Source: an uncultured Bacteroidales bacterium
GTDB lineage: Bacteria > Bacteroidota > Bacteroidia > Bacteroidales > F082
Assembly (NCBI GenBank): GCA_946184615.1
Contig: CAMHFN010000002.1
Span: 1 to 64,000, forward strand
Reading direction: 5' to 3'
DNA length: 64,000 nt
Every line of letters starts with the position of its first letter. Position 1 is the stretch's first letter. The position numbers and the translations under genes are program-made. The notes beneath the pieces are model-generated. The model saw only the letters and a list, made by a program, of their open reading frames with translations, searched no databases and was not told the DNA's origin. Below are positions 7,584-16,373 of the stretch, piece by piece.

Positions 7584-8141
7584 ATGAAATATTTAATTGC
7601 CTGCCTCGGAAATATCGGTGCCGAATATGAGAATACCCGGCACAATTCGGGTTTTCGTATCGCGGATAGGCTGGCCAAGGACCTAGAGGCCAGCTTTACG
7701 ACCAGCCGACTGGCCCAGGTTTCGGAGATGAAATACCGAGGCAAGACCCTCGTGGTCATCAAACCCACCACCTACATGAACCTCAGCGGCAAGGCGGTGA
7801 AATACTGGCTGGATCAAGAGAAGATTCCCATCGAGAATCTGTTAGTCGTCAACGACGACATTGCCCTGCCGCTGGGCACCATCCGCCTTCGCAAAAAAGG
7901 TGCTGATGCGGGTCATAACGGCCTTACCGACATCATCGAAAAACTGGGCACCAGCGTGTTCTGCCGCCTTCGTTTCGGCATAGGCGACGATTTTCCGCAA
8001 GGGCATCTGGTTGATTTTGTCCTTGGGCAATGGAAACCCTCTGAAGAACCGATCGTGGATGAAACCGTCAACAAGGCGGTGGAAGCCATTAAAAGCTTCG
8101 TGGTTCAGGGATCAGACCGGACCATGAACCAATTCAATTGA
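7584..8141 (+). CDS. pth: Peptidyl-tRNA hydrolase
   Basis: 185 residues, normal size. Releases peptides from prematurely dropped peptidyl-tRNA. Catalytic residues are visible: N10 in ACLGNIG, H20 in NTRHNSGF, N66 in TTYMNLSG, and the aspartate pair in VVNDDIALPLG (91-92). Starts 83 nt after rplY past a large hairpin and is followed after 19 nt by a lipoprotein gene that seems to share the transcript. Confidence 0.95.
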   Translation: MKYLIACLGNIGAEYENTRHNSGFRIADRLAKDLEASFTTSRLAQVSEMKYRGKTLVVIKPTTYMNLSGKAVKYWLDQEKIPIENLLVVNDDIALPLGTIRLRKKGADAGHNGLTDIIEKLGTSVFCRLRFGIGDDFPQGHLVDFVLGQWKPSEEPIVDETVNKAVEAIKSFVVQGSDRTMNQFN

Positions 8142-8160
8142 ACAAGAAACGGAGAACGAA

Positions 8161-9219
8161 ATGGTAAACCACTGGATGAAGAATCGGTTACTTGTCTTTT
8201 TAATAACTTTAATTGTTTTTGGCTCCTGTAGTACAGATGTTGATATTTATGCTGATTATAAAGATACAGCTATTGTTTATGGCCTGATTGAGGCCAAGGC
8301 AGATACCAATTATGTCAAGATCACTAGGGCTTTCTGTGGTACCAACGACCAGCCCATCAATGCCTACGAAGCAGCGGTCATTTACGATTCAAGCAACTAT
8401 CCAGGCAAACTGGAGGTTTTCATCGAGGAATTGAAAAGCAATGGCGACCAACCCTTTCAATTTACCGGACGTCGGTTTTATCTGGACACCATCACCATTC
8501 ACAATAAAGAAACCGGTGTTTTTTATGCTCCTCATCAGCAATTGTATTACACCACCGAGCGGTTCAATATCAATCATGGAGGCGACAAATACCGTTATCG
8601 GCTGCAGGTTGTCAAACCCGACGGTGATAGGGTGAGTGCCGAAACCAGCGTGGTGGCAGGTGATATTTCCATCAGCACGGTCAATGTGTCTTTTCAATCT
8701 GCGCCAAGCAACCAATCTTCGAGTTTGGTGTTTTCCTCCACCGAGGAGGCTGTACTCTATGAGTTTGGTATGCGGTTCAGCTATTGGGAGTCGCATCCTG
8801 GCCAACCAATGGAAAAGAAAGTAGTTACCTGGGCTTATGGACCCAAGACACTTTCGGAGTATGAAAATGTGGCGGGCGTTGACAACATCTATCGGTTTTA
8901 TTATTCGGTGAACACGATGTTCAATCTTTTGGAACAGGCCATTGGAGACGACATCGTGTGGGATGAGAACCATCCCAATGTGACGCGGTATATCGGTGAT
9001 TTTGTTGTTTTTGTCTCGGGAGCGGGAGAGGAGTTCAACAATTACTACCAATATATGCAGACCATGCAGAATGGTTTGGGCTACTCGACAGATTACAGCT
9101 CTGTCGAAGGGGGCTACGGACTGTTTTCCTCACGGATATTCGTTGAAAAAACCGTAGGGATTTCGACCTCCACCAAACTCGATCTTTTCAACCAGCCTTG
9201 GGGCTTTCAGGAACGTTAG
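8161..9219 (+). CDS. Lipoprotein, DUF4249-like
   Basis: 352 residues from ATG 8161, with GGAG 6 nt upstream; an alternative ATG is 15 nt later. A lipoprotein signal peptide ends at LIVFGSC (Cys about residue 23). The mature part is beta-rich: it opens with TAIVYGLIEAKADTNYVKITRAF and ends with YGLFSSRIFV, which resembles the DUF4249 lipoproteins often found beside TonB-dependent receptors, though no receptor gene is here. Likely anchored in the outer membrane. Role unknown. Convergent with the next gene, overlapping by 4 nt. Confidence 0.7.
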   Translation: MVNHWMKNRLLVFLITLIVFGSCSTDVDIYADYKDTAIVYGLIEAKADTNYVKITRAFCGTNDQPINAYEAAVIYDSSNYPGKLEVFIEELKSNGDQPFQFTGRRFYLDTITIHNKETGVFYAPHQQLYYTTERFNINHGGDKYRYRLQVVKPDGDRVSAETSVVAGDISISTVNVSFQSAPSNQSSSLVFSSTEEAVLYEFGMRFSYWESHPGQPMEKKVVTWAYGPKTLSEYENVAGVDNIYRFYYSVNTMFNLLEQAIGDDIVWDENHPNVTRYIGDFVVFVSGAGEEFNNYYQYMQTMQNGLGYSTDYSSVEGGYGLFSSRIFVEKTVGISTSTKLDLFNQPWGFQER

Positions 9220-10379
9220 TTGTCCCGAGCCTTGTTTTCCTTTAGACTTCCAGCGAAAATATCGAATCGCACGAACCTGCACTCCAGCGGGCCGTTCCAA
9301 ACGGGGATTTTGAAGGTGGGCTTCAAGCCGACATGCTTGAGCGCCACGGCATCATCGGTAATGAGCCAGCATTGGTAGCCTTGGAAATTGTGTTTTAGGG
9401 TGTTGCCGATGTTTTCGTAGACCTGGTCGATGTCGTCTTCCTCCAAACGGTCGCCGTAGGGTGGGTTGATGATGACAATACCGCCTTCCTCGGGCGGGGT
9501 GAGGTCTTCCATGTTTTTCTTCATCAGGTGGATATCGTGTTGCAGATGGGCGTTGATGAGGTTGCCCTCGGCAATGGCCACGGCTTTCGGTGAACGGTCT
9601 GAAGCCCAGATTTCATGGTCGAACTCGCAGATCTGGCTGTCGGCCTCTTCCTTGATGTGTTTCCACAAATCCGGATCCCAGTCGTCCCATTTCATGAAAC
9701 CCCATTGCTTACGATAATAGCCTGCCGGGATCTTCATGGCGAACATGGCGGCTTCGATGGGAAGGGTGCCCGAGCCACACATGCAGTCGAGGAAGTTGCA
9801 GTCGGCCTTCCAACCACTGAGTTGGATCAATCCCGCCGCCAATACTTCGTTCATCGGGGCTTTGTCTACCTGTTTCCTGTAGCCGCGGTGATGGAGGCTC
9901 TCGTTGGAGCTGTCGAAGAGGATCTGCACCTTGTCCTCGCGGATATGCAAATTAATACGCAGGTCAGGATTCAAGGTGTTGATGCTCGGTCGGGGTCCCA
10001 TCACGTCGCGGAACTGATCCACGATGGCATCTTTTGTCTTCAAGGCGGCGTATTGCGAATGGGTGAAGAAACGACCGCTGGTAACGGCATCAACGCAGAA
10101 GGTTTGGTCGGTCCTCAACAGGTCCCACCATTGGATTTCCTGCACTTTCTTATAGAGTTCGTCGGGGTTTTTGGCAAAGAAGGTCTTGAAAGGCTTCAGC
10201 ACCTTCAAACCGGTCCGCACGTTGTAGTTGAGACGGTACATCATCTCCTTGTTGCCTTCACAGATGACGGCACGGTGCATCACCTTGACGTTTTTGGCGC
10301 CTAAGTTTCTGATTTCCGCTGCCAGCACGTCTTCCAGTCCAGCCACGGTTTTGGTTATGAGTTGGTAGTTGTCTTCCAC
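9216..10379 (-). CDS. THUMP-domain class I rRNA/RNA methyltransferase (RlmL/YcbY N-terminal type)
   Basis: 387 residues from GTG 10379; a TTG at 10397 is open in frame but coincides with the promoter box TATTTTTG (10402-10395), so it cannot be transcribed from it. Parts: ferredoxin-like/THUMP region (about 1-160), then a Rossmann methyltransferase with FLDCMCGSGTLPIEAA (motif I) and the N6/N2 catalytic IINPPYGDRL (motif IV). The family includes RlmL, which makes m2G2445 of 23S rRNA; this protein lacks the RlmK half. Target base inferred from family only. Confidence 0.88.
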   Translation of the reverse strand: MEDNYQLITKTVAGLEDVLAAEIRNLGAKNVKVMHRAVICEGNKEMMYRLNYNVRTGLKVLKPFKTFFAKNPDELYKKVQEIQWWDLLRTDQTFCVDAVTSGRFFTHSQYAALKTKDAIVDQFRDVMGPRPSINTLNPDLRINLHIREDKVQILFDSSNESLHHRGYRKQVDKAPMNEVLAAGLIQLSGWKADCNFLDCMCGSGTLPIEAAMFAMKIPAGYYRKQWGFMKWDDWDPDLWKHIKEEADSQICEFDHEIWASDRSPKAVAIAEGNLINAHLQHDIHLMKKNMEDLTPPEEGGIVIINPPYGDRLEEDDIDQVYENIGNTLKHNFQGYQCWLITDDAVALKHVGLKPTFKIPVWNGPLECRFVRFDIFAGSLKENKARDN

Positions 10380-10394
10380 GGCATGAATTTTTTG

Positions 10395-10402
10395 CAAAAA
10401 TA
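10395..10402 (-). promoter_or_regulatory. -7 element of the THUMP methyltransferase gene
   Basis: TATTTTTG on the minus strand; it leaves a very short leader to the GTG at 10379. The -33 region is not recognisable. Confidence 0.5.
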
Positions 10403-10435
10403 CGGATTTTGAGCGTAACCAATCTTATTATTTTG

Positions 10436-10443
10436 TATTTTAG
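10436..10443 (+). promoter_or_regulatory. Weak -7 element upstream of gatE
   Basis: TATTTTAG differs from TAnnTTTG at one base; no convincing -33 box. Transcription from here would place the heptamer array in the leader. Confidence 0.35.
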
Positions 10444-10454
10444 CCGATTCTTTT

Positions 10455-10488
10455 AAATTGAAAATTGAGAATTGAAAATTGAAAATAT
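10455..10488. repeat. Heptamer repeat array forming the gatE leader
   Basis: AAATTGA, AAATTGA, GAATTGA, AAATTGA, AAATAT: four complete 7-nt units that end just before the gatE ATG (10489). They occupy the place where a ribosome-binding site would be. Confidence 0.9.
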
Positions 10489-12435
10489 ATGAGCACAACC
10501 TTTGACCCTAAAGCGAACTACGAGCTGACCAAGAAAGAAGCTGGCTACGTGGAGCGCAAAAAAGCCACGCAGAAAGACTATAACCGCATTGGCTTTATGT
10601 CGGGACTGGAGGTGCACCAGCAGATCAAGACCAAAGAAAAACTGTTCTGCCGCTGCCCTGCCGGACGATTCAACAAATTCGACGATTATGATGCTGAACT
10701 CATCCGCCACATGCGCCCGACACTGTCGGAGCTGGGCGAATACGACGGCACCGCCCTCATGGAATTCAAGACCAAGAAGGAGATCGTCTACCGTATCAAC
10801 AACCATACGGCTTGCACCTACGACATCGACGACACCCCGCCGTTCCCCATCAACAAGGAAGCGCTGCACAACGCCATCGTCATCGCCCTTCGTTCAAATC
10901 TGAACATCGTGGGCGAGGTGCATATCACCCGTAAGCAATACCTTGACGGCTCCATCCCGACGGGTTTTCAACGTACCGCCATCGTGGGCGTGGAAGGCCT
11001 GCTGAAGATGCCCAAGAAGAACATCCGTCTCATCCAGCTGAGCATTGAAGAAGACGCTTGCCGTGAGATCAGCGACATCGGCCACCGCCGTATCTATCAG
11101 ACCGACCGTTTGGGTGTGCCGTTGATTGAGACCGTGACCTATCCCGATTGCAAGAACCCCGACGAACTTATGGAGACCTGCGAATACATCCGCTTCCTGG
11201 GCCGTTCTACCGGGCTGGTCCGCACCGGCATGGGCGCAGGCCGTCAGGATGTCAACGTGAGCTGCAAGGGCGGTACCCGTATTGAGCTGAAGGGTGTGCA
11301 ACATGCCAAATGGATTCCTGAACTGTCGCACAACGAGTGCTTCCGCCAATGGTCCTTGGTGAAACTCGCCGAGAAACTGAACAAGAACCTGAAAAAGAAC
11401 GGCTGGAAAGTTGAAGTGGCTGATGTGGGCTTTAAGACCGATTACGCGCCTATTTGCGATGCCAAAGCAGCCGATGGTGCCCTCAAGATTGTGAGACTTC
11501 CTGGTTTCCGTGGCGTATTGTCGCACTTCACGCAACCGGGCAAGATGTTCGCCGATGAAATTGCGGACCGCCTAAAGGTCATCGCCTGCCTCGAACGTCC
11601 CAATATGCTCCATGACGAGATGTTGGAGCCGGTGCTGGAAGCTTCTACCTGGCGCAAGCTGGGCAAGAAGGTCCACGCCACCGACAAGGATGCCTTGATC
11701 CTCATCTGGGGTCCCAAGAACGATATGCCTACCGCTGTCGAGACCATCGAGGAACGCTGCCTTATGGCCTTTGATGGCGTGCCGAAAGAGACCCGCAAGG
11801 CTGTGTGCAACGGCATCACCATCTTTGAACGTGTGCTGCCGGGTGCCGACCGTATGTATCCCGACACCGACTCAGCTCCCATCCCATTGGATCCCAAGGA
11901 AATCGAAGCCATGAAAAAGGATCTTCCTACAGAAGTCGTCGACCGTTACTACAAACTCCAGGAGTGGAACGTCCCGCAGGACTGCTTCACCTACATCTTT
12001 GCCAAGAACTGGTTCCCGACCATGAACGACATCGTGGAGAAACTCGGCGTGGATGGTCGTACGGTAGGATGCTTCGTTGGCATGAGATTGAAGAACTTGC
12101 TCTGCAAGAACCCGAATTCAACGTTCAGCTATGACACGCTGTATAAACTCTTTGCCTTCTTGAAGAAGGAAAAACTCAACTACCGCCTGGCTTGGAACAT
12201 GGCTCCCACCTTGGTAGAAGATGCCTCGCTCGACATGAAGGATGTGCTTCGCAAGATGGGCTTCCGCAGAGCTTCGGAAGAGACCATCAACAAGAAGCTT
12301 GAAAAGCTGATGGAAGCTTACATCCCGAACAAGAAGTTCCACGCTGCCGTCAACAAACGCAATTGGATCATGGGGCAGATGAAAGAGGCAGTCGGTAACA
12401 TCGAATTGAAAGAATTGGCTAATAACATCAAATAA
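10489..12435 (+). CDS. gatE: Glu-tRNA(Gln) amidotransferase subunit E (archaeal-type GatE)
   Basis: 648 residues. GatE, with GatD, turns Glu-tRNA(Gln) into Gln-tRNA(Gln); GatE binds the tRNA and phosphorylates the glutamyl group with ATP. It is GatE and not bacterial GatB: the GatB-like cradle (about 30-290, with GLEVHQQIKTKEKLFC and DRLGVPLIETVTYPD) is followed by an AspRS-type insertion (about 300-440, with IVRLPGFRGVLS and GPKNDMPTAVETIEER), then MYPDTDSAPIP and a helical YqeY-like tail. The length and the insertion are GatE hallmarks; GatB is about 475 residues. GatD follows 8 nt later. GatDE is considered an archaeal enzyme, so lateral origin is inferred. Base usage resembles the neighbours, so any transfer is old. 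Confidence 0.92.
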   Translation: MSTTFDPKANYELTKKEAGYVERKKATQKDYNRIGFMSGLEVHQQIKTKEKLFCRCPAGRFNKFDDYDAELIRHMRPTLSELGEYDGTALMEFKTKKEIVYRINNHTACTYDIDDTPPFPINKEALHNAIVIALRSNLNIVGEVHITRKQYLDGSIPTGFQRTAIVGVEGLLKMPKKNIRLIQLSIEEDACREISDIGHRRIYQTDRLGVPLIETVTYPDCKNPDELMETCEYIRFLGRSTGLVRTGMGAGRQDVNVSCKGGTRIELKGVQHAKWIPELSHNECFRQWSLVKLAEKLNKNLKKNGWKVEVADVGFKTDYAPICDAKAADGALKIVRLPGFRGVLSHFTQPGKMFADEIADRLKVIACLERPNMLHDEMLEPVLEASTWRKLGKKVHATDKDALILIWGPKNDMPTAVETIEERCLMAFDGVPKETRKAVCNGITIFERVLPGADRMYPDTDSAPIPLDPKEIEAMKKDLPTEVVDRYYKLQEWNVPQDCFTYIFAKNWFPTMNDIVEKLGVDGRTVGCFVGMRLKNLLCKNPNSTFSYDTLYKLFAFLKKEKLNYRLAWNMAPTLVEDASLDMKDVLRKMGFRRASEETINKKLEKLMEAYIPNKKFHAAVNKRNWIMGQMKEAVGNIELKELANNIK

Positions 12436-12443
12436 CGAAGAAC

Positions 12444-13832
12444 ATGGCTGAAGATTTTTTCCAAGGATATTGGGGTGCCTCGTTAGAGGTACTTAAGAAA
12501 TACAACTGCCGCGTGTGGAGCCAGGCCGAGTGCCATACCACGGGCGGCCTCTTCAAAGGTACAATCCTGCCTCGCGCCGCCTTCCAAGACGACCAGCATA
12601 TCGTGATGAAGGTCAACACGGGCTATAACATCGGTGTGGACATCAGCACCATCACCAACATGGTGGAGACCGACTACAAGAAGGCCAACTATCACATTCC
12701 CGAGAAGGAATTTCCTTATACGGAAGGACTTCCTCATGTGAAGTTGTTGGGAACAGGCGGCACCATCGCCTCGCGTCTCGACTATCGCACGGGTGCCGTG
12801 ATTCCGGCCTTCTCGCCGGGTGAATTGTATGGTGCCGTGCCGGAGTTGGCCGACATCTGCAACCTCGACACCGAGAAGGTGTTCGCCGTGTTCTCCGAAA
12901 ACATGTCACCCAAAGAGTACATCGCCTTGGCCAAGAAAATTGGCGAGGAGATCCAGAATGGCATCGACGGCATCGTCATCGGTCACGGTACCGACACTTT
13001 GGCCCATACCGCCGCTGCCCTGACCTTCATGTGCCAGAACCTGCCGGTGCCGATTGTCCTGGTGGGCTCTCAGCGTTCTTCGGACCGTCCCTCTTCCGAC
13101 GCTGCTTTGAACCTGATGCACGCTATGACCGCTGCCGGTCACGGTGACGTGGCTGAGGTGATGGTGTGTATGTTTGGCCCCACTTCTGATGAATACGGTT
13201 TCCTACATCGCGGCACTCGCGTGCGTAAGATGCACTCCAGCTACCGTTCCACCTTCCGCACCATCGGCGACACTCCGGTGGCGACCGTGGACCGCAAACG
13301 TGGCGTGGTGCCGATCAAGGACGAGTACAACCACCGTCGTGCCGATCGTGATGTGAAGATCGTCCCGACCTTCGATGACCGGGTGGCCATCCTTTACTAC
13401 TATCCTGGCATGAAACCCGATGTGCTCGATGCGTTGGTCGACAATGGCTATCAGGGCATCATCTGGGACGGCACGGGACTGGGTCACGTCAACCGTGGCA
13501 TGTTCGATGCCATCCAGCGTGCCACCGACAAGGGCGTGCATCAATACATGTGTGTTCAGACCATCTGGGGTTACGCCCACATGTTCGTCTACGATACCGG
13601 TCGTGACCTGATGGATCGTGGCATCATCCCCGCGGGCAACATGCTTGCTGAGACCGCCTACATCAAGTTGGGCTGGGCGCTGGGTCAGACGCACGACAGG
13701 GAAGAGGTGAAGAAGATCATGCTCACCCCGATCAACAGCGAGATCACGCCTCGTGAACCTTACAACGGCTATCTTGTCTATCAAGGCGGCGTGCCTGAGG
13801 TGGAGGAGTTTGTGAGGAAGGTGCACAAGTAA
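12444..13832 (+). CDS. gatD: Glu-tRNA(Gln) amidotransferase subunit D (archaeal-type GatD)
   Basis: 462 residues. GatD is the glutaminase/asparaginase-like subunit that releases ammonia for GatE. An N-terminal beta-barrel part of about 95 residues, absent from simple asparaginases, precedes the asparaginase fold. Catalytic residues by family pattern: T107 in LLGTGGTIAS, T183-D184 in GHGTDTLAH, and K262 in RVRKMHSSY; SSDRPSSDA (212-220) is also typical. It starts 8 nt after gatE and ends at a heptamer array and a good terminator, so gatE-gatD is a closed two-gene operon. It could in principle act as an asparaginase, but the tight pairing with gatE argues for the amidotransferase. Confidence 0.92.
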   Translation: MAEDFFQGYWGASLEVLKKYNCRVWSQAECHTTGGLFKGTILPRAAFQDDQHIVMKVNTGYNIGVDISTITNMVETDYKKANYHIPEKEFPYTEGLPHVKLLGTGGTIASRLDYRTGAVIPAFSPGELYGAVPELADICNLDTEKVFAVFSENMSPKEYIALAKKIGEEIQNGIDGIVIGHGTDTLAHTAAALTFMCQNLPVPIVLVGSQRSSDRPSSDAALNLMHAMTAAGHGDVAEVMVCMFGPTSDEYGFLHRGTRVRKMHSSYRSTFRTIGDTPVATVDRKRGVVPIKDEYNHRRADRDVKIVPTFDDRVAILYYYPGMKPDVLDALVDNGYQGIIWDGTGLGHVNRGMFDAIQRATDKGVHQYMCVQTIWGYAHMFVYDTGRDLMDRGIIPAGNMLAETAYIKLGWALGQTHDREEVKKIMLTPINSEITPREPYNGYLVYQGGVPEVEEFVRKVHK

Positions 13833-13858
13833 TTTAGAATTAAGAATTAAGTATTTAG
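13831..13858. repeat. Heptamer repeat array at the gatD stop codon
   Basis: AATTTAG, AATTAAG, AATTAAG, TATTTAG; the first unit shares two bases with the stop codon (13830-13832). Confidence 0.88.
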
Positions 13859-13862
13859 AGGG

Positions 13863-13896
13863 TGGAGGCGTAAGTTTTTACGTCTCCATTTTTTTT
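13863..13896 (+). terminator. Terminator of the gatE-gatD operon
   Basis: TGGAGGCGTAA (13863-13873), loop GTTT, TTACGTCTCCA (13878-13888) with one G-T wobble, then eight T. Confidence 0.92.
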
Positions 13897-13928
13897 ATTG
13901 GAAACCCCGATTATTTGTTGTATTTTTG
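13897..13928 (+). promoter_or_regulatory. Promoter of the mce-mmd operon
   Basis: ATTG (13897-13900), 20-nt spacer, TATTTTTG (13921-13928); leader about 45 nt to ATG 13981. Confidence 0.8.
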
Positions 13929-13980
13929 CACCGATTTTAAAAATACGTATTTTTTAATTTAATTTATTCGAATAAATATC

Positions 13981-14397
13981 ATGAATCCTACTCACATTGA
14001 ACACATTGGAATCGCCGTCACAAGCTTGGACGAGTCCATTCCTTTCTTTGAAAAATTACTTGGCACCAAGTGCTACGCCATCGAAGAAGTCGCCGACCAA
14101 AAGGTGAAGACGGCTTTCTTCCGTTGCGGCCAGACCAAGATCGAATTGCTGGAACCCACCAGCCCTGAGAGCACCATCGCTGCCTTCATCGAGAAGAACA
14201 ACGGCAAGGGGGGTATGCACCACATCGCTTTCGCGGTGGAGAACATCGAAGGGCAGCTTGAAGAAGCCAAGGAACTGGGCATCCGCCTCATCGATCAGGC
14301 TCCGCGTGGCGGTGCCGAAGGCTTGAGCATCGCCTTCCTGCATCCCAAATCCACTTGTGGTGTGTTGACTGAACTTTGCGAGAACAAAAACAAATAA
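13981..14397 (+). CDS. mce: Methylmalonyl-CoA epimerase
   Basis: 138 residues, a vicinal-oxygen-chelate fold of two halves. Interconverts (R)- and (S)-methylmalonyl-CoA in the succinate-propionate path. The metal ligands expected in the family are visible: His in HIEHIGIAV, His in [10 protein letters not shown] and Glu in LTELCE near the end. It is first in an operon with the four subunits of the Na+-pumping methylmalonyl-CoA decarboxylase (10 nt to mmdA), which fixes its substrate. Confidence 0.95.
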   Translation: MNPTHIEHIGIAVTSLDESIPFFEKLLGTKCYAIEEVADQKVKTAFFRCGQTKIELLEPTSPESTIAAFIEKNNGKGGMHHIAFAVENIEGQLEEAKELGIRLIDQAPRGGAEGLSIAFLHPKSTCGVLTELCENKNK

Positions 14398-14407
14398 ATC
14401 AAATATC

Positions 14408-15967
14408 ATGTTAATCGAACAGAAAATACAAGAATTGCTGGAAAAGCGCGGAGAGGCCCGTCTTGGTGGTGGCCAGAAGCGCATCGACTCCCAGCATGCC
14501 AAGGGTAAGATGACGGCTCGTGAGCGCATCGCCATCCTGCTCGATGAAGGCAGCTTCGAAGAGACTGACATGTTCGTGACCCATCGCACTGTCGATTTCG
14601 GTCTCGACAAGCAGCAGTACCTCGGCGACGGCGTCGTCACTGGTCACGGCACCATTGACGGTCGCGTCGTCTATGTCTACGCCCAAGACTTCACCGTGTT
14701 TGGTGGTGCCTTGAGTGAGACGATGTCCCTTAAGATCTGCAAGGTGATGGACCAAGCCATGAAAGTGGGTGCTCCTGTCATTGGCATCTGCGACTCAGGC
14801 GGTGCCCGTATCCAGGAGGGTTCGCGCTCCCTCGCCGGCTACGCTGAGATCTTCCAGCGCAACATCAACGCTTCGGGTGTCATCCCACAGATATCGGCTA
14901 TCTTCGGTCCTTGCGCCGGTGGTGCCGTGTATTCACCTGCCCTTACCGACTTCATCATTATGACCGAAGCCAACAGCTACATGTTCCTCACGGGTCCGAA
15001 AGTGGTGAAGACCGTCATTGGTGAGGATGTCTCCACCGATGACCTCGGTGGTGCCCGTATCCACAGCCAAAAGTCAGGTGTGGCCCATTTCGCTGCCGAG
15101 ACTGAAGAGGAAGGTCTGGCCATTATCCGCCGCCTCATTTCTTTCATCCCGCAGAACAACATGGAGAATCCTCCGCTGGTAGAGTGCAACGACCCCATCG
15201 ACCGTATGGAAGACGCCCTCAACCAAATCATCCCCGACAACCCGAACAAGCCTTACAACGTGGGCGACATCATCACCGCCATCGTCGACAATGGCGACTT
15301 CTTGGAGATTCATAAGAACTATGCCAAGAACATCATCGTCGGTTTCGCCCGCTTTGACGGCATGCCGGTCGGTATCGTGGCGAACAACCCGGCTTTCTTC
15401 GCTGGTGTGCTCGACTGCGACGCCTCGCGTAAGGGCGCTCGTTTCGTCCGCTTCTGCGATGCCTTCAACATCCCGATCGTGACCTTGGTCGACGTTCCCG
15501 GCTTCTTGCCTGGCACGGGCCAAGAGTACAACGGCATCATCGTCCATGGCGCCAAGTTGCTCTATGCCTACGGTGAATCCACGGTGCCGAAGGTCACCGT
15601 CACCTTGCGCAAGTCGTATGGCGGTTCCCACCTCGTGATGGGCTGCAAGCAGTTGCGCAACGATGTCAACTATGCTTGGCCGACTGCCGAGATCGCCGTG
15701 ATGGGCGCCAGCGGTGCCGTTGAGGTGCTCGATGGCAAGAAGATTGCCGAGATCGAGAATCCAGAAGAGCGTGCCGAGTTCGTTGCCAAAAAGGTGGATG
15801 AATATACCAAGAAGTTCGCCAACCCGTACGAGGCTGCCAAGTTCGGCTACATCGATGATGTGATCGAGCCGCGCAATACCCGTTTCCGCGTCATCCGTGC
15901 CCTCCGCACCCTTGAGACGAAACGCTTGGCCAACCCCGAGAAGAAACATTCGAACATCCCGTTATAA
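14408..15967 (+). CDS. mmdA: Methylmalonyl-CoA decarboxylase alpha subunit (carboxyltransferase)
   Basis: 519 residues, the usual length of the 12S/PCCB/MmdA family. Moves the carboxyl group of methylmalonyl-CoA to the biotin of MmdC, giving propionyl-CoA. Two crotonase-like halves: [12 protein letters not shown] and [13 protein letters not shown] (oxyanion region) in the first, [23 protein letters not shown] and the [10 protein letters not shown] segment in the second. The operon context (gamma, biotin carrier and Na+-pump beta subunit follow) favours decarboxylase over a propionyl-CoA carboxylase. Confidence 0.93.
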   Translation: MLIEQKIQELLEKRGEARLGGGQKRIDSQHAKGKMTARERIAILLDEGSFEETDMFVTHRTVDFGLDKQQYLGDGVVTGHGTIDGRVVYVYAQDFTVFGGALSETMSLKICKVMDQAMKVGAPVIGICDSGGARIQEGSRSLAGYAEIFQRNINASGVIPQISAIFGPCAGGAVYSPALTDFIIMTEANSYMFLTGPKVVKTVIGEDVSTDDLGGARIHSQKSGVAHFAAETEEEGLAIIRRLISFIPQNNMENPPLVECNDPIDRMEDALNQIIPDNPNKPYNVGDIITAIVDNGDFLEIHKNYAKNIIVGFARFDGMPVGIVANNPAFFAGVLDCDASRKGARFVRFCDAFNIPIVTLVDVPGFLPGTGQEYNGIIVHGAKLLYAYGESTVPKVTVTLRKSYGGSHLVMGCKQLRNDVNYAWPTAEIAVMGASGAVEVLDGKKIAEIENPEERAEFVAKKVDEYTKKFANPYEAAKFGYIDDVIEPRNTRFRVIRALRTLETKRLANPEKKHSNIPL

Positions 15968-15978
15968 AACCCTGAGCC

Positions 15979-16362
15979 ATGGAAATGTTATCAGTAATCT
16001 TGAGACATGACCCTTGGGTATATACCAAAGGCTGGATTGTCACCGTCGCGGGATTTCTCATCGTCGTCATCGCCCTGTTCATCCTCTCCACCATCTTTAG
16101 AGGGGTGGCGGCCTACTTCAAGAAGAAGGACGCCCAGAAAGAAGTTAAGAGTGAAAAGTTAAAAGTTGAAAACGCTTCACTTTTAACTAATAACTCTTCA
16201 CTTCCTGAAGGTGAGATCCCGAATGAGGTCCTCACGGCCATCGGCATGGCCCTGTACCTCTCCACCAATCTTCATGACGAGGAGAGCAACGTGATCACCA
16301 TCAAAAGAAGAAACACTTCTTGGAACGACAAAAATTACGGAGTTAGACACTGGAAACGTTAA
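15979..16362 (+). CDS. mmdD: OadG-family (gamma/delta) subunit of the Na+-pumping decarboxylase
   Basis: 127 residues. A single membrane helix (about 14-36, VTVAGFLIVVIALFILSTIF) precedes a charged linker and a C-terminal part with AIGMALYL and DEESNVITIKRR. Such subunits hold the carboxyltransferase to the membrane beta subunit. The linker (about residues 55-76) is encoded by a 63-nt inverted heptamer array (16142-16204), so its sequence is repeat-derived and not conserved. 11 nt from mmdA and 11 nt to mmdC. Confidence 0.85.
   Translation: MEMLSVILRHDPWVYTKGWIVTVAGFLIVVIALFILSTIFRGVAAYFKKKDAQKEVKSEKLKVENASLLTNNSSLPEGEIPNEVLTAIGMALYLSTNLHDEESNVITIKRRNTSWNDKNYGVRHWKR
16142..16204. repeat. In-frame inverted heptamer array inside mmdD
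   Basis: Nine 7-nt units: AAGTTAA, GAGTGAA, AAGTTAA, AAGTTGA, AAACGCT, TCACTTT, TAACTAA, TAACTCT, TCACTTC. The last four are roughly the reverse complement of the first four, giving a potential hairpin. 63 nt equals 21 codons, so the frame is kept. Confidence 0.88.
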
Positions 16363-16373
16363 TCTTTAGAACA

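Noticed and set aside
10489-12435. Reading gatE as bacterial GatB
   Set aside because: Too long, with an AspRS-type insertion, and there is no gatA or gatC beside it.
12444-13832. Reading gatD as an ordinary L-asparaginase
   Set aside because: The extra N-terminal domain, the catalytic context and the 8-nt spacing to gatE fit GatD.
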